From Mesorhizobium sp. (GTDB lineage: Bacteria; Pseudomonadota; Alphaproteobacteria; Rhizobiales; Rhizobiaceae), in contig JAIPUZ010000021.1 in assembly GCA_022833215.1 (NCBI GenBank), positions 1 to 32,573 of the forward strand: DNA of 32,573 bases, written 5' to 3'. The notes under the pieces were generated by a model. It saw only the letters and a program-made list of their open reading frames with translations. It ran no database searches and was not told where the DNA came from. The translations under genes were made by a program, and so were the position numbers. This document shows, piece by piece, positions 24,657 through 32,573 of this stretch. Position 1 is the first letter of the stretch, and every line of letters begins with the position of its first letter.

Positions 24657-25298
24657 ATGCTTGGCTGGTTCAGGAAGCTGCTTCCGCGCGAGGACAAGTT
24701 CTTCGATCTCTTCGAGCGCCATTCCCGCGCCGTGGTGGGGGCCGCCGAGGCGCTGCAGCGCCTGCTTGCCGGACAGGACGTCGAGAAGAACGGCGACGAG
24801 ATCGTGCGGCTGGAAAAGGAAGCCGACCTCATCACCGCCGAGGTGATGCTTGCGGTGCGCCGCTCCTTCATCACCCCCTTCGACCGCAGCGACATCCAGG
24901 ACCTCATCCAGTCGATGGACGACGCCATCGACATGATGCACAAGACCGTCAAGACGGTGCGCCGCTTCGAGCAGACGGAGTTCGATCCGCTGATGCAGGA
25001 AATGGGCGTCGCCATCGTCGAGGCCGCCAAGCTGGTCGCCGAAGCGGTGCCGCTGCTCAACAAGGTCGGGCAGAACGTGCATCACCTGACAGCGATCGCC
25101 GAGGAAGTGGTTCGGGTGGAGGAGCGCTCCGACGATCTGCACGAGCGCGGTCTCAGGGATCTCTATCACAGGCACGCCAAAGGAGACGCGCTGGCCTATT
25201 TCGTCGGCTCGGAGCTCTACAACCAGCTCGAAAAGGTCGTGGACCGCTTCGAGGACGTGGCGAGCGAGATTTCCGGCATCGTCATCGAAAACGTCTGA
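24657..25298 (+). CDS. DUF47 (PhoU-like) partner of the Pit phosphate transporter
   Basis: The 213-residue all-helical protein has the DUF47/PhoU-like pattern: FFDLFERHSRAVVGAAEAL, then VRLEKEADLITAEVMLAVRRSFITPFDRSDIQDLIQSMDDAIDMMHKT, and a C-terminal copy of the E-x2-D metal-binding type (VRVEERSDDLHERGLRDLY, YNQLEKVVDRFEDVASEISGIVIEN). The family binds metals and modulates linked Pit transporters; the exact mechanism is not established. It has no membrane segment. pitA starts 6 bases after its stop, so both are cotranscribed. Confidence 0.93.
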   Translation: MLGWFRKLLPREDKFFDLFERHSRAVVGAAEALQRLLAGQDVEKNGDEIVRLEKEADLITAEVMLAVRRSFITPFDRSDIQDLIQSMDDAIDMMHKTVKTVRRFEQTEFDPLMQEMGVAIVEAAKLVAEAVPLLNKVGQNVHHLTAIAEEVVRVEERSDDLHERGLRDLYHRHAKGDALAYFVGSELYNQLEKVVDRFEDVASEISGIVIENV

Positions 25299-25304
25299 CC
25301 GGAT

Positions 25305-26309
25305 ATGGACGCAACAATCGCTCTTCCGCTGCTGATCGGCCTGATCGGCGTCGCGCTGTTCTTCGACTTCCTCAACGGGCTGCAGGATGCGGCGAATTCC
25401 ATCGCCACCATCGTTTCGACACGGGTGCTGCGCCCGCAATATGCCGTGTTCTGGGCGGCGTTCTTCAACTTCATCGCCTTCCTGTTCTTCGGCCTGCATG
25501 TGGCCGAAACCCTCGGCACCGGCATCGTGGACGCCAACATCGTCACGCCGGGCGTCATCTTCGCCGCCCTGGCGGGGGCCATCGCCTGGAACATCATCAC
25601 CTGGCTGGCCGGCATCCCGTCGAGCAGCTCGCACGCGCTGATCGGCGGCCTGCTGGGCGCGGGCATCGCCAAGGCCGGGCTCGACGCCGTTGTGTGGACC
25701 GGCGTGCTCAAGACGACCTCGGCCATCGTGCTGTCGCCGCTGACCGGCTTCCTGCTGGCGCTCGTTCTGGTGCTGATCGTGTCGTGGCTGTTCGTACGCC
25801 AGACCCCTTTCGCGGTGGACCGCTCGTTCCGCGTCCTGCAATTCATATCGGCCTCGCTCTATTCGCTCGGCCACGGCGGCAACGACGCCCAGAAGACCAT
25901 GGGCATCATCGCCGTTCTGCTCTATTCGCAGGGCATGCTCGGCGACACGTTCTACGTGCCGCTGTGGGTGGTGCTGACCTGCCAGGCGGTGCTGGCGCTG
26001 GGAACCCTGTTCGGCGGCTGGCGCATCGTGCACACCATGGGCTCCAAGATCACGCGGCTGAACCCGATGCAGGGCTTCTGCGCCGAGACCGGCGGCGCGC
26101 TCACCCTGTTCGGCGCGACATGGCTCGGCATCCCGGTCTCGACCACCCACACCATCACCGGCGCCATCATAGGCGTGGGGGCGGCCCGCCGTGTGTCGGC
26201 GGTGCGCTGGGGCATCGCCGGCAACATCGTCATCGCCTGGGTCGTCACGCTGCCGGCAACCGCCGTGATCTCGGCCGTCACCTATTATCTGACGCAACTG
26301 GCTGCCTGA
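25305..26309 (+). CDS. pitA: Low-affinity inorganic phosphate transporter, Pit family
   Basis: The 334-residue membrane protein carries the two inverted Pit signatures: DFLNGLQDAANSIATIVSTR (21-40) and the later GHGGNDAQKTMGIIA, each with an N-D pair. About ten hydrophobic helices are visible, plus the loop WLAGIPSSSSHALIGGLLGAG and its mirror TWLGIPVSTTHTITGAIIGVG. Pit proteins carry phosphate (as metal-phosphate complex) with protons, or sulfate in a few relatives. The DUF47 gene upstream supports phosphate. No Pho box was recognised in the 182-base region before the pair, which fits the constitutive or PhoB-repressed nature of Pit systems. Confidence 0.93.
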   Translation: MDATIALPLLIGLIGVALFFDFLNGLQDAANSIATIVSTRVLRPQYAVFWAAFFNFIAFLFFGLHVAETLGTGIVDANIVTPGVIFAALAGAIAWNIITWLAGIPSSSSHALIGGLLGAGIAKAGLDAVVWTGVLKTTSAIVLSPLTGFLLALVLVLIVSWLFVRQTPFAVDRSFRVLQFISASLYSLGHGGNDAQKTMGIIAVLLYSQGMLGDTFYVPLWVVLTCQAVLALGTLFGGWRIVHTMGSKITRLNPMQGFCAETGGALTLFGATWLGIPVSTTHTITGAIIGVGAARRVSAVRWGIAGNIVIAWVVTLPATAVISAVTYYLTQLAA

Positions 26310-26414
26310 GCCCCGCTGGCACGATGACGCAGCCGCCGGCGCTTGGAGCGGCCGGCCTTATGCAGTATCTCAGGGAACGCTCCCGGCAGCACACCCAGGC
26401 ATGAGGTACAAGCG

Positions 26415-27587
26415 ATGTCCGTCACCAAGGAAGTTGTCACCGAGCGGCTGAGAAGCGTGAGCGGGCCGGATTTCTCCGGCAATGTCGTCGATCTCGGCAT
26501 GCTCTCCGAAATCTTCATCGCCGACGGCAAGGTGTTCTTCTCCATAACCGTGCCGGCCGCTCGCGCCGACCAGATGGAGCCGCTGCGTGCCGCGGCCGAA
26601 CGCGTTGTGAAGGCCATTCCCGGCGTCACTGGTGCGGTGGTGACGCTGACGGCCGAGAAGAAGGGCGGCGGCATGGAAGCGGCGGCGCCTCCTCGCCCCG
26701 CTCCGGGCCGGGCAGTCCCGCCCCGTCCCGCCGCGCCTTCTCCGCGTCAGGCGCAACCCGCGCCACCGTCGCAAAGCCCCGGCAAGCGCGGCGTTCCGGG
26801 TATCGACGCCATCGTCGCCGTCGCTTCCGGCAAGGGTGGCGTCGGCAAATCGACCACTGCGGTGAACCTCGCCCTGGGTCTTGCCGCCAACGGGCTGAAG
26901 GTGGGCGTGCTCGATGCCGACATCTATGGCCCCTCCATGCCAAGGCTGCTCGGCATACACGGCCGCCCCGAGAGCGCAGACGGCAAGATTCTCAAGCCCA
27001 TGCAGAACTATGGCCTCAAGGTCATGTCGATGGGCTTCCTCGTCGACGAGGAGACGCCGATGATCTGGCGCGGACCGATGGTCGTGTCGGCACTGACGCA
27101 GATGTTGCGCGAGGTGGACTGGGGCCATCTCGACGTGCTGGTGGTGGACATGCCCCCCGGCACCGGCGACGCCCAGCTCACCATGGCCCAGCAGGTGCCG
27201 CTGGCCGGCGCGGTCATCGTCTCGACGCCGCAGGACCTCGCCCTCATCGACGCCCGCAAGGGGCTGAACATGTTCAGGAAAGTCGACGTGCCGCTGCTCG
27301 GAATCGTCGAGAACATGAGCTATTTCATCGCGCCGGACACCGGCAAGCGCTACGATATTTTCGGCCATGGCGGCGCCAGGCAGGAGGCGGAGCGGCTGGG
27401 CGTTCCCTTCCTCGGCGAGGTGCCGCTGGAGATGGGCATCCGCGAAAGCTCGGATGACGGCGAACCCGTCACCATCGGCCGGCCCGACGGCCCGGAAGCG
27501 CGTATCTACCGCGACATCGCCACCCGGGTCTGGCAACGGCTGCAGGAGGAAAAGGGCGGCAGCGGCCCATCCATCGTGTTCGAATAG
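26415..27587 (+). CDS. mrp: Mrp/ApbC-type Fe-S cluster carrier ATPase
   Basis: The 390-residue protein has an N-terminal MIP18/DUF59 domain (1-80), a Pro/Ala-rich linker (88-125) and a ParA-like P-loop ATPase domain. The deviant Walker A is SGKGGVGKSTTAV (138-150), followed by DADIYGPSMPRLLG and VVDMPPGTGDAQLTMAQ. The family delivers Fe-S clusters to apoproteins. The usual CxxC in the ENMS...IFG region is absent: the sequence reads ENMSYFIAPDTGKRYDIFGHGG. The ATG at 26415 has GAGG 9 bases upstream; the frame is open to 26343. It is downstream of pitA by 105 bases and convergent with the solute-binding protein gene. Confidence 0.93.
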   Translation: MSVTKEVVTERLRSVSGPDFSGNVVDLGMLSEIFIADGKVFFSITVPAARADQMEPLRAAAERVVKAIPGVTGAVVTLTAEKKGGGMEAAAPPRPAPGRAVPPRPAAPSPRQAQPAPPSQSPGKRGVPGIDAIVAVASGKGGVGKSTTAVNLALGLAANGLKVGVLDADIYGPSMPRLLGIHGRPESADGKILKPMQNYGLKVMSMGFLVDEETPMIWRGPMVVSALTQMLREVDWGHLDVLVVDMPPGTGDAQLTMAQQVPLAGAVIVSTPQDLALIDARKGLNMFRKVDVPLLGIVENMSYFIAPDTGKRYDIFGHGGARQEAERLGVPFLGEVPLEMGIRESSDDGEPVTIGRPDGPEARIYRDIATRVWQRLQEEKGGSGPSIVFE

Positions 27588-27623
27588 CAGTGCTGAACGT
27601 TAGCAGATGCTTACCATAAAGGT

Positions 27624-28472
27624 TCAGTAGAAACCGATCGGGAAATAGCGAAGATACAGTTCTGCGAAGATGCCCTTCGCCGATATTTCCTGAAGCGCGT
27701 AATCGAAGGCGGCAGGCAGCAGCGCATCGTCGGCGCGGGTGGCGATGGCGAGCCCGGTGCCGAGATATTCCGGGGCGATATAGGGCCCGCCTGCGAAGCG
27801 GCAGCATTTTTCCGATTCGGCGCCGGCCAGCCAGAACGAAAGACGCATGCCGTCCCCGAAGGCCGCGTCGATCCTGCCGGCCTTCAGTTCGGCATGGAGC
27901 GCGTCCTCGTCCGCCAGCGGCACGATTTTCACAGCGCTGAAATAATCCTGCAACATGCGCTCATGCGCCGAACCGGCGATGACCCCGACCGGCCTGCCCT
28001 GCAACCTGTCGTGGAGCGGCTCGGCCAGCGGGCGTGACTTCTGCACGGCGAACCGCGCGGGGAATTGCAGATAGGGGCGCGAGAAGGCATATGTGGCGCG
28101 CGTTTCGGCGGTGGCGGCCAGCCCCGCGATAATCGCCTCGCCTTCTCCCTTTTCCAGCGCTTCTTGCAACTCGTCCCACGGCAATGCCTGAATCTGGCAT
28201 TTTTCGGCGAGGTCGAGGCGGGCGCAGATGGCGCGGGCGAGATCGACATGGAACCCGGAAAGGCGCGCCTGACCGTCGAGGAAATTGAACGGCGGAAAAT
28301 CGGTCGTGGTGAGAAAGCGCAGCCGGGGCAACGCGGAAAGGTCCGGCCGGGGCAGGCGCTCCTTCGCATCCCAAAACAGCGGGATGACCGGCTCTTCGGC
28401 AAAAGCGCTCTCACCGGGCGGCAAAAGCCCGGCAAGCAGGAAGCTCAAAGCCGCAACAGTTCGCAAACGCAC
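27624..28472 (-). CDS. Periplasmic solute-binding protein, family 3 type
   Basis: The 282-residue protein starts with a signal peptide (MRLRTVAALSFLLAG...SAFA, about 25 residues) and continues with the family 3 fold: LRFLTTTDFPPFNFLDGQARLSGFHVDLARAICARL, LEKGEGEAIIAGLAATAETRATYAFSRPYLQFPARFAVQK, and LQGRPVGVIAGSAHERMLQDYF. Such proteins bind amino acids or related solutes for ABC importers, but no permease or ATPase gene is next to it. A CC pair (EKCCRFAGG) and another Cys are present in the mature part. The ligand is unknown. It is convergent with mrp and divergent from the SH3 protein gene. Confidence 0.88.
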   Translation of the reverse strand: MRLRTVAALSFLLAGLLPPGESAFAEEPVIPLFWDAKERLPRPDLSALPRLRFLTTTDFPPFNFLDGQARLSGFHVDLARAICARLDLAEKCQIQALPWDELQEALEKGEGEAIIAGLAATAETRATYAFSRPYLQFPARFAVQKSRPLAEPLHDRLQGRPVGVIAGSAHERMLQDYFSAVKIVPLADEDALHAELKAGRIDAAFGDGMRLSFWLAGAESEKCCRFAGGPYIAPEYLGTGLAIATRADDALLPAAFDYALQEISAKGIFAELYLRYFPIGFY

Positions 28473-28719
28473 GATTCGCCACCCGACTGATCAGGACCTG
28501 CGTGCTTTTCCTATGAAATCGGATCGGCCACAAGTTTTGCTATGATATTGGACGCTTTTGGCGCGTCATATGCGCAGTGATGCCACAATTTGCCTTAAGA
28601 TGACGGTTGCGAATGGCCTGTCGCGGCAAAAGCTGGCAGATTGGCCCATCCGCATCGAAGACCGCTGCGAACGGGGACGGGGCTCTTACGCAGACGGCCG
28701 GCTCTTTGGAGATGGCGAA
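28473..28719. other. Divergent intergenic region (247 bases)
   Basis: This gap lies between the start of the solute-binding protein gene (-) and the GTG start chosen for the SH3 protein (+). It must hold promoters for both; no clear -35/-10 pair or dyad was recognised, though the region near 28530-28550 is AT-rich for this genome (TATGATATTG at 28541). Its second half is open in frame with the SH3 gene from a TTG at 28558, with ATGs at 28570 and 28600. Confidence 0.4.
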
Positions 28720-29409
28720 GTGAAAGGTCTACCGGGTTTCGGCAAACCGAGACGGCAGCGTTCGGTGCAGTATGGCTACAGCGCGCCGGCTTCGCACTGG
28801 CACCGGGTCAAGGAACATTCCCATCTCGTCATCGCCGCCCTTGGCAGCTTCGCCTTCATTGCCATCGCAATTACCGCTTTCTGGTTCACCCTTCCAAGAA
28901 ACGACAAGCCTGTCGTCGCCAGGGCCGCCCCGCAGGAAATGACGGCTCCGGATACGGCTGACGCACAGCCCGTCGTTGCGGAAATCCCTGCCGCCCCGGA
29001 AGCGGTGCCTGCTGCCGCAGCCGCCGCTCCGGCAACGGAGGCCGATCCGGAGATCCAGCCACTGGCCCTGATGCCCGAGCAGAAGGTGCCGGAAATCGAT
29101 ACGCAGGCCGCGGCCGCGATCATCGTACCCGATGCCGAAGCCGGCGACATCGCTCCGGAGACCGGAAGCGGAACCCGCACTGCCGCCATCCCCGCACCGA
29201 AGCCGAAACCGCCTGCATCCGCAGCCGCGGCCACCGGAAACGGCCGCATCGTCCGCGGCGTTACCTTCCGCTCCGGTCCCGGCGGCTCCGCCATCGGTAC
29301 CATTCCCGGCGGCACCGAAGTGAAAGTGATCTCCTGCGACAGCTGGTGCGAGATCGTTCACAAGGACCAGCGGGGCTTCGTCTACAAGGACTTCCTGGAC
29401 CGGGACTGA
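28720..29409 (+). CDS. Membrane-anchored SH3-domain protein
   Basis: The 229-residue protein (from GTG 28720) has a basic N terminus (KGLPGFGKPRRQRSVQYGY), one membrane helix (about 36-58, LVIAALGSFAFIAIAITAFWF), a long Ala/Pro/Glu-rich stretch (60-170) and a C-terminal bacterial SH3 domain (GRIVRGVTFRSGPGGSAIGTIPGGTEVKVISCDSWCEIVHKDQRGFVYKDFL). Two Cys close together in the SH3 domain (CDSWC) could form a disulfide in the periplasm. SH3b domains usually bind cell-wall peptides, so a wall-associated role is likely but unproven. The GTG has a GGAGATG site; longer starts at 28558-28600 are possible. Confidence 0.8.
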   Translation: MKGLPGFGKPRRQRSVQYGYSAPASHWHRVKEHSHLVIAALGSFAFIAIAITAFWFTLPRNDKPVVARAAPQEMTAPDTADAQPVVAEIPAAPEAVPAAAAAAPATEADPEIQPLALMPEQKVPEIDTQAAAAIIVPDAEAGDIAPETGSGTRTAAIPAPKPKPPASAAAATGNGRIVRGVTFRSGPGGSAIGTIPGGTEVKVISCDSWCEIVHKDQRGFVYKDFLDRD

Positions 29410-29413
29410 CCGC

Positions 29414-30160
29414 TCACACGCAGCGGCCGCCATCCACCTCCAGCGCCACGCCGGTGATGAAGGATGCCTCATCCGAGGCCAGCCACAGCGCCGCATTGGC
29501 GATGTCGAGTGGCGTCGACAACCGCCCCAGCGGCACGGAAGCGCGAAACCTCTCGCGCAGTTCCGGCGTATCGGAACCCATGAAGCGCTCCAGCATGGCC
29601 GTGTCGCCGGCCACCGGGCACAGGCAGTTCACCCTGATGTTGTGCGGCGCGAGCTCCACCGCCATCGACTTGGTGGCGGTTATCGCCCAGCCTTTCGAGG
29701 CATTGTACCATGTCAGTCCCGGCCGCGGCCTCAGGCCGGCCGTCGAGGCGGTGGTGAGGATGACGCCGCCGCCCTGCCTCTGCATCGTCGGCACCACCGC
29801 CAGCGTGCTGTAGTAGACCGCCTTCATGTTGACGGCGGTGATGAGATCGAAGGTCGCTTCGTCCACGCCCAGCATATCGCCGTTGCGGTGGGTGAAGCCG
29901 GCATTGTTGACGACGATGTCGACCCGGTCGAAAGCGCTCTTGGCGGCATAGACCATCTGTTCGACATCGGCGCGCTGGGAAACGTCGGTGGTCACGGCGA
30001 TGGCGTCGTTGCCGATCTCCTCGGCCAGTTCGGCGGCGCCGCGTGCGTTGAGATCCGCCACCACAACCTTCGCACCTTCTTCCGCGAAACGGCGGGCAAT
30101 GCCCTCGCCGAATCCCGCCGCCGCCCCGGTGACGATGGCGACCTTGTCCTTCAATCTCAT
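29414..30160 (-). CDS. Short-chain dehydrogenase/reductase
   Basis: The 248-residue protein is a classical SDR. The NAD(P)-binding motif TGAAAGFG is at 11-18, NNAG at 85-88, and the catalytic residues are Asn111, Ser139 (TTASTAG), Tyr152 and Lys156 (YNASK). Asp36 after the second strand (VVVADLN) favours NAD+. It ends with GVALEVDGGRCV, usual for the family. The substrate cannot be read from sequence. It lies 86 bases downstream of the aldehyde dehydrogenase gene on the same strand, and the two may act in sequence on an alcohol-aldehyde-acid route; that is inference. It is convergent with the SH3 protein gene, 4 bases apart. Confidence 0.92.
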   Translation of the reverse strand: MRLKDKVAIVTGAAAGFGEGIARRFAEEGAKVVVADLNARGAAELAEEIGNDAIAVTTDVSQRADVEQMVYAAKSAFDRVDIVVNNAGFTHRNGDMLGVDEATFDLITAVNMKAVYYSTLAVVPTMQRQGGGVILTTASTAGLRPRPGLTWYNASKGWAITATKSMAVELAPHNIRVNCLCPVAGDTAMLERFMGSDTPELRERFRASVPLGRLSTPLDIANAALWLASDEASFITGVALEVDGGRCV

Positions 30161-30246
30161 GTCCTGCTCTTTCGCTTGTTGCCTTGCCTGTTCCTGCGCA
30201 ATTCCGGACGGACAGCCGGCTTCCCCATTTTCTGGAATTGCGCCGA

Positions 30247-31716
30247 TTACCGATGGTCGAACACCACCGTCTTGGTCGCCGACATGTCGTAGAGCGCCTC
30301 GAACCCCTTCTCGCGCCCGTGGCCCGAGCGTCCGAAACCGCCGAAGGGCAGTTCCACCCCACCGCCCGCGCCATAGCTGTTGACGAAGACCTGCCCGGCC
30401 CGCACCCGCTTGGCCAGCCGGTGCTGGCGCGCGCCGTCACGCGTCCAGATGCCGGCGACGAGACCGTAGTCGGTGCCGTTGGCGAGCCGCACCGCCTCCT
30501 CCTCGCCCTCGAAGGAAAACAGCGACAGCACCGGCCCGAAGATTTCTTCCCGGGCGATCCTCGCCGCCGGATCGACCGCGCCGAACAGCACCGGCGCGGC
30601 ATAGAAGCCGCCCTGCGGCGCACGCTCGTCCACGGTGCCGCGCGCCAGCACGGCAATGCCGGAAGCCTCGGCTTCCTCCACCATGGCGGCGACGCGGGCG
30701 CGCTGGCGGGCGCTGACCAGCGGGCCGAGATCCCGCTCCGGATCGGCATCGTGCGGGCCGGCGACCAGCTTCGCAAAACGGCCGGCCAGCGCTTCCGCAA
30801 CCGCGTCATAGGCCGGACGCTCGATCAGCACGCGGCTTCCGGCCGAACAGGTCTGCCCGGCATTCTGGATGATGGCGTTGACCAGAACCGGCAGCGCCTT
30901 GTCGAGATCGGCGTCGGCAAAGACGATCTGCGGCGATTTCCCGCCAAGCTCCATGGTCACACCGCGATTGTTGAGAGCCGCCGCCTGCTGGATGGCGGTG
31001 CCGGTGCCCGGCGATCCGGTGAAGGTGACGTAGTCCACGCCGGGATGACCGGAAAGGGCCGCGCCCGCGTCGCGTCCATATCCCGTCACCACATTGAACA
31101 CGCCTTCCGGGAACCCGGCCTCGAGCGCCAGCTCCGCGATGCGGATCGTGGTGAGCGAGGCGTCCTCGGCCGGCTTCGCCACCAGCGCATTGCCCATGGC
31201 GAGCGCAGCACCTGCCACCCGCGCCAGGATCTGCATGGGATAGTTCCACGGAATGATGCCGGCTACCACGCCATGCGGCTCGCGCAGGGTCAGCGCCGTG
31301 TAGCCGTCGAGGAAGGGAATGGTGTCGCCATGGAGCTTGTCGGCCGCGCCGCCATAAAATTCGTAATAGCGCATTGTGGCCGTCACATCCGCGCGGCCCT
31401 GCCTGAGCGGCTTGCCGGTATCGCGCGATTCGAGCGCCGCCAGTTCCTCCGCATGGCGCTCGACCAGAAGGCCCAGCCGCGTCAGCAGCCGCCCGCGCTC
31501 CACCGCCGGCATGCGACCCCAGGGGCCCTCGTCGAAAGCCTGCCTTGCTGCCCGTACCGCCAGATCCACATCCTGCGCGTCCGAGGCCGGAATGGAGGCA
31601 AAAACCTTGCCGTCAGACGGGCAAACCACATCGATCCGGCTACCCGAAACCGCCCCGACGCTTCTGCCGCCGATGATCTGACGCCATTCGGCGCGTTCTG
31701 GCGTTGATGCATCCAT
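30247..31716 (-). CDS. NAD(P)-dependent aldehyde dehydrogenase
   Basis: The 489-residue protein has the full aldehyde dehydrogenase set: Asn158 in IPWNYPMQ, Lys181 in LVAKPAED, the GS-x2-TG cofactor loop (FTGSPGTG, 233-239), Glu256 in MELGGKSPQ and the nucleophile Cys290 in NAGQTCSAGSR. The C-terminal EEIFGPVLSLFSF and PFGGFGRSGHGREKG are typical. It resembles betaine-aldehyde and gamma-aminobutyraldehyde type enzymes, but the substrate is not certain. I chose the ATG at 31716, which has a GAGGAG site; another ATG at 31737 lies just before that site. It is upstream of the SDR gene and divergent from zwf. Confidence 0.93.
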   Translation of the reverse strand: MDASTPERAEWRQIIGGRSVGAVSGSRIDVVCPSDGKVFASIPASDAQDVDLAVRAARQAFDEGPWGRMPAVERGRLLTRLGLLVERHAEELAALESRDTGKPLRQGRADVTATMRYYEFYGGAADKLHGDTIPFLDGYTALTLREPHGVVAGIIPWNYPMQILARVAGAALAMGNALVAKPAEDASLTTIRIAELALEAGFPEGVFNVVTGYGRDAGAALSGHPGVDYVTFTGSPGTGTAIQQAAALNNRGVTMELGGKSPQIVFADADLDKALPVLVNAIIQNAGQTCSAGSRVLIERPAYDAVAEALAGRFAKLVAGPHDADPERDLGPLVSARQRARVAAMVEEAEASGIAVLARGTVDERAPQGGFYAAPVLFGAVDPAARIAREEIFGPVLSLFSFEGEEEAVRLANGTDYGLVAGIWTRDGARQHRLAKRVRAGQVFVNSYGAGGGVELPFGGFGRSGHGREKGFEALYDMSATKTVVFDHR

Positions 31717-31942
31717 GTGGGGTTTTCTCCTCTGCATTCGCCTTGGTTCGGTCCGGAGCCCGCACTAGAATAGAGGCATGGACGTACGGTGCCAGCGTCG
31801 CAACCCGCTGCGGCCACGATTTGGAATTGGTAACAATGCCAGCGCTGCGACGCCATGGCACTGGTCAAATTAAATCGATTAGATTATATCGGCTGCGTTG
31901 CCCGGACGATGCCGAACAACATGGATATGCCACGGACGCACC
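31717..31942. other. Divergent intergenic region with AT-rich operator-like elements
   Basis: This 226-base gap must serve the aldehyde dehydrogenase (-) and zwf (+) genes. It holds ATTG-GTAA-CAAT (31826-31837), a small dyad, and an AT-rich block around 31867-31890 (with AATCGATT and TTATAT) unlike the rest of the window. These could be a regulator site and a zwf promoter, but no known consensus was matched. Confidence 0.35.
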
Positions 31943-32573
31943 ATGACCAGCCAGATCATTCCCGTCGACCCCTTCGACTTCATCATCTTCGGCGGCACCG
32001 GCGACCTGTCGGAACGCAAGCTTCTGCCGTCGCTCTATCACCGGCAGCGCGACCATCAGTTTTCAGAGCCGACGCGTATCATCGGCACCTCGCGCTCGAA
32101 GATGAGCGACGACGAGTTCCGCGCCTTCGCCCGCAAGGCCATCGAGCAGCATGTCGCGCCGGAATATATCGACAAGGCGGAGCTGGACGAGTTCCTTGCC
32201 CGCATCTCCTATGTAGCGGCCGACGCCGTGAGCGGTGAAGGCTTCGAGGAGCTGAAGGCGGCGATCGGCGGCAGCACCAGCATCCGCGCCTTCTATCTGG
32301 CGGTTGCGCCCTCCCTGTTCGGCGACATCTCGCGCAACCTGAAGGCGTACGACCTCATCACGCCCGCCTCGCGCATCGTGCTGGAAAAGCCGCTCGGGCG
32401 GGACCTCGATTCGGCGCGCGAACTCAACGATCTTGTCGGCAGGAATTTCCGCGAAAGCCAGATCTTCCGCATCGACCACTATCTCGGCAAGGAGACGGTG
32501 CAGAACCTGATGGCGCTGCGCTTCGCCAACGCGCTCTACGAGCCGTTGTGGAATTCCGCCCATATCGACCATG
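31943..32573 (+). CDS. zwf: Glucose-6-phosphate 1-dehydrogenase (partial, cut by window end)
   Basis: The first 210 codons are visible. The N terminus has the NADP-binding GGTGDLSERKLLPSLY (17-32), followed by VLEKPLGRDLDSARELN and the active-site motif RIDHYLGKETVQN with Asp178, His179 and Lys183. The enzyme oxidises glucose-6-phosphate to 6-phosphogluconolactone, feeding the Entner-Doudoroff and pentose phosphate routes; in rhizobia zwf is usually followed by pgl and edd, which would lie beyond the window. The ATG at 31943 gives the usual start for the family. No stop occurs before the edge at 32573. Confidence 0.96.
   Translation, partial: MTSQIIPVDPFDFIIFGGTGDLSERKLLPSLYHRQRDHQFSEPTRIIGTSRSKMSDDEFRAFARKAIEQHVAPEYIDKAELDEFLARISYVAADAVSGEGFEELKAAIGGSTSIRAFYLAVAPSLFGDISRNLKAYDLITPASRIVLEKPLGRDLDSARELNDLVGRNFRESQIFRIDHYLGKETVQNLMALRFANALYEPLWNSAHIDH

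Noticed and set aside
1-32573. Search for CRISPR arrays, insertion sequences, phage genes, toxin-antitoxin pairs and retroelements
   Set aside because: No regularly spaced repeats, transposase or integrase motifs, reverse transcriptase motifs or paired small genes were seen; the window reads as core chromosome.

Overview
The window is high-GC, densely coded chromosomal DNA from an alphaproteobacterium, most likely a Hyphomicrobiales (Rhizobiales) member of the Mesorhizobium/Phyllobacteriaceae type. The evidence is the gene content and order: an ActS/ActR (RegB/RegA) redox two-component pair, glnD-murJ-trpS-usp-nifU in one line, an fdsGBACD NAD-dependent formate dehydrogenase operon, MmcB, and an alphaproteobacterial-style Mrp. 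No prophage, insertion sequence, CRISPR array, tRNA or rRNA was seen, and no gene-free stretch exceeds 300 bases.

Layout. Bases 1-4120 run on the + strand: the end of an unidentified gene, a small lipoprotein, then a tight unit of EamA transporter, free-methionine-(R)-sulfoxide reductase and the sensor kinase ActS, followed by ActR with its own probable promoter. Bases 4169-5161 (- strand) carry mmcB and a CueR-type copper regulator, divergent from an L,D-transpeptidase that ends at a palindromic repeat and a hairpin terminator. Bases 6129-13106 (- strand) hold the housekeeping line glnD, murJ, trpS, usp, nifU. Bases 13210-17120 (+ strand) are a copper module: a MerR-type promoter with a 19-bp spacer, a Cu+ P-type ATPase with two YHS domains and a DUF305 protein, then an aldo/keto reductase. 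Bases 17134-24474 (- strand) are the formate dehydrogenase region: LysR regulator, an intergenic region with two perfect long dyads, fdsG, fdsB, a small DUF4287 gene of clearly lower GC, fdsA, fdhD and fdsD. Bases 24657-27587 (+ strand) hold a DUF47-PitA phosphate transport pair and mrp. The rest carries a lone periplasmic solute-binding protein (-), a membrane-anchored SH3 protein (+), an SDR and an aldehyde dehydrogenase (-), and the start of zwf (+), which is cut by the window end.

Functional links. Formate oxidation (Fds) makes NADH and CO2 and needs molybdenum cofactor sulfuration (FdhD). NfuA-like NifU and Mrp are Fe-S cluster maturation factors, and Fds contains many such clusters. ActSR-type systems respond to quinone and thiol redox state, and here the kinase gene overlaps the gene for a methionine sulfoxide reductase. 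The copper module has a textbook CueR-type operator but no regulator beside it; the only CueR-like gene in the window lies about 8 kb away.

Nothing here is clearly a new defence or mobile system. The points most worth a second look are the low-GC DUF4287 gene embedded with a 4-base overlap in the fds operon, the two dyads upstream of fdsG, the competing stem-loops in the murJ-trpS gap, the detached CueR/copA arrangement, and an Mrp that lacks the usual CxxC.
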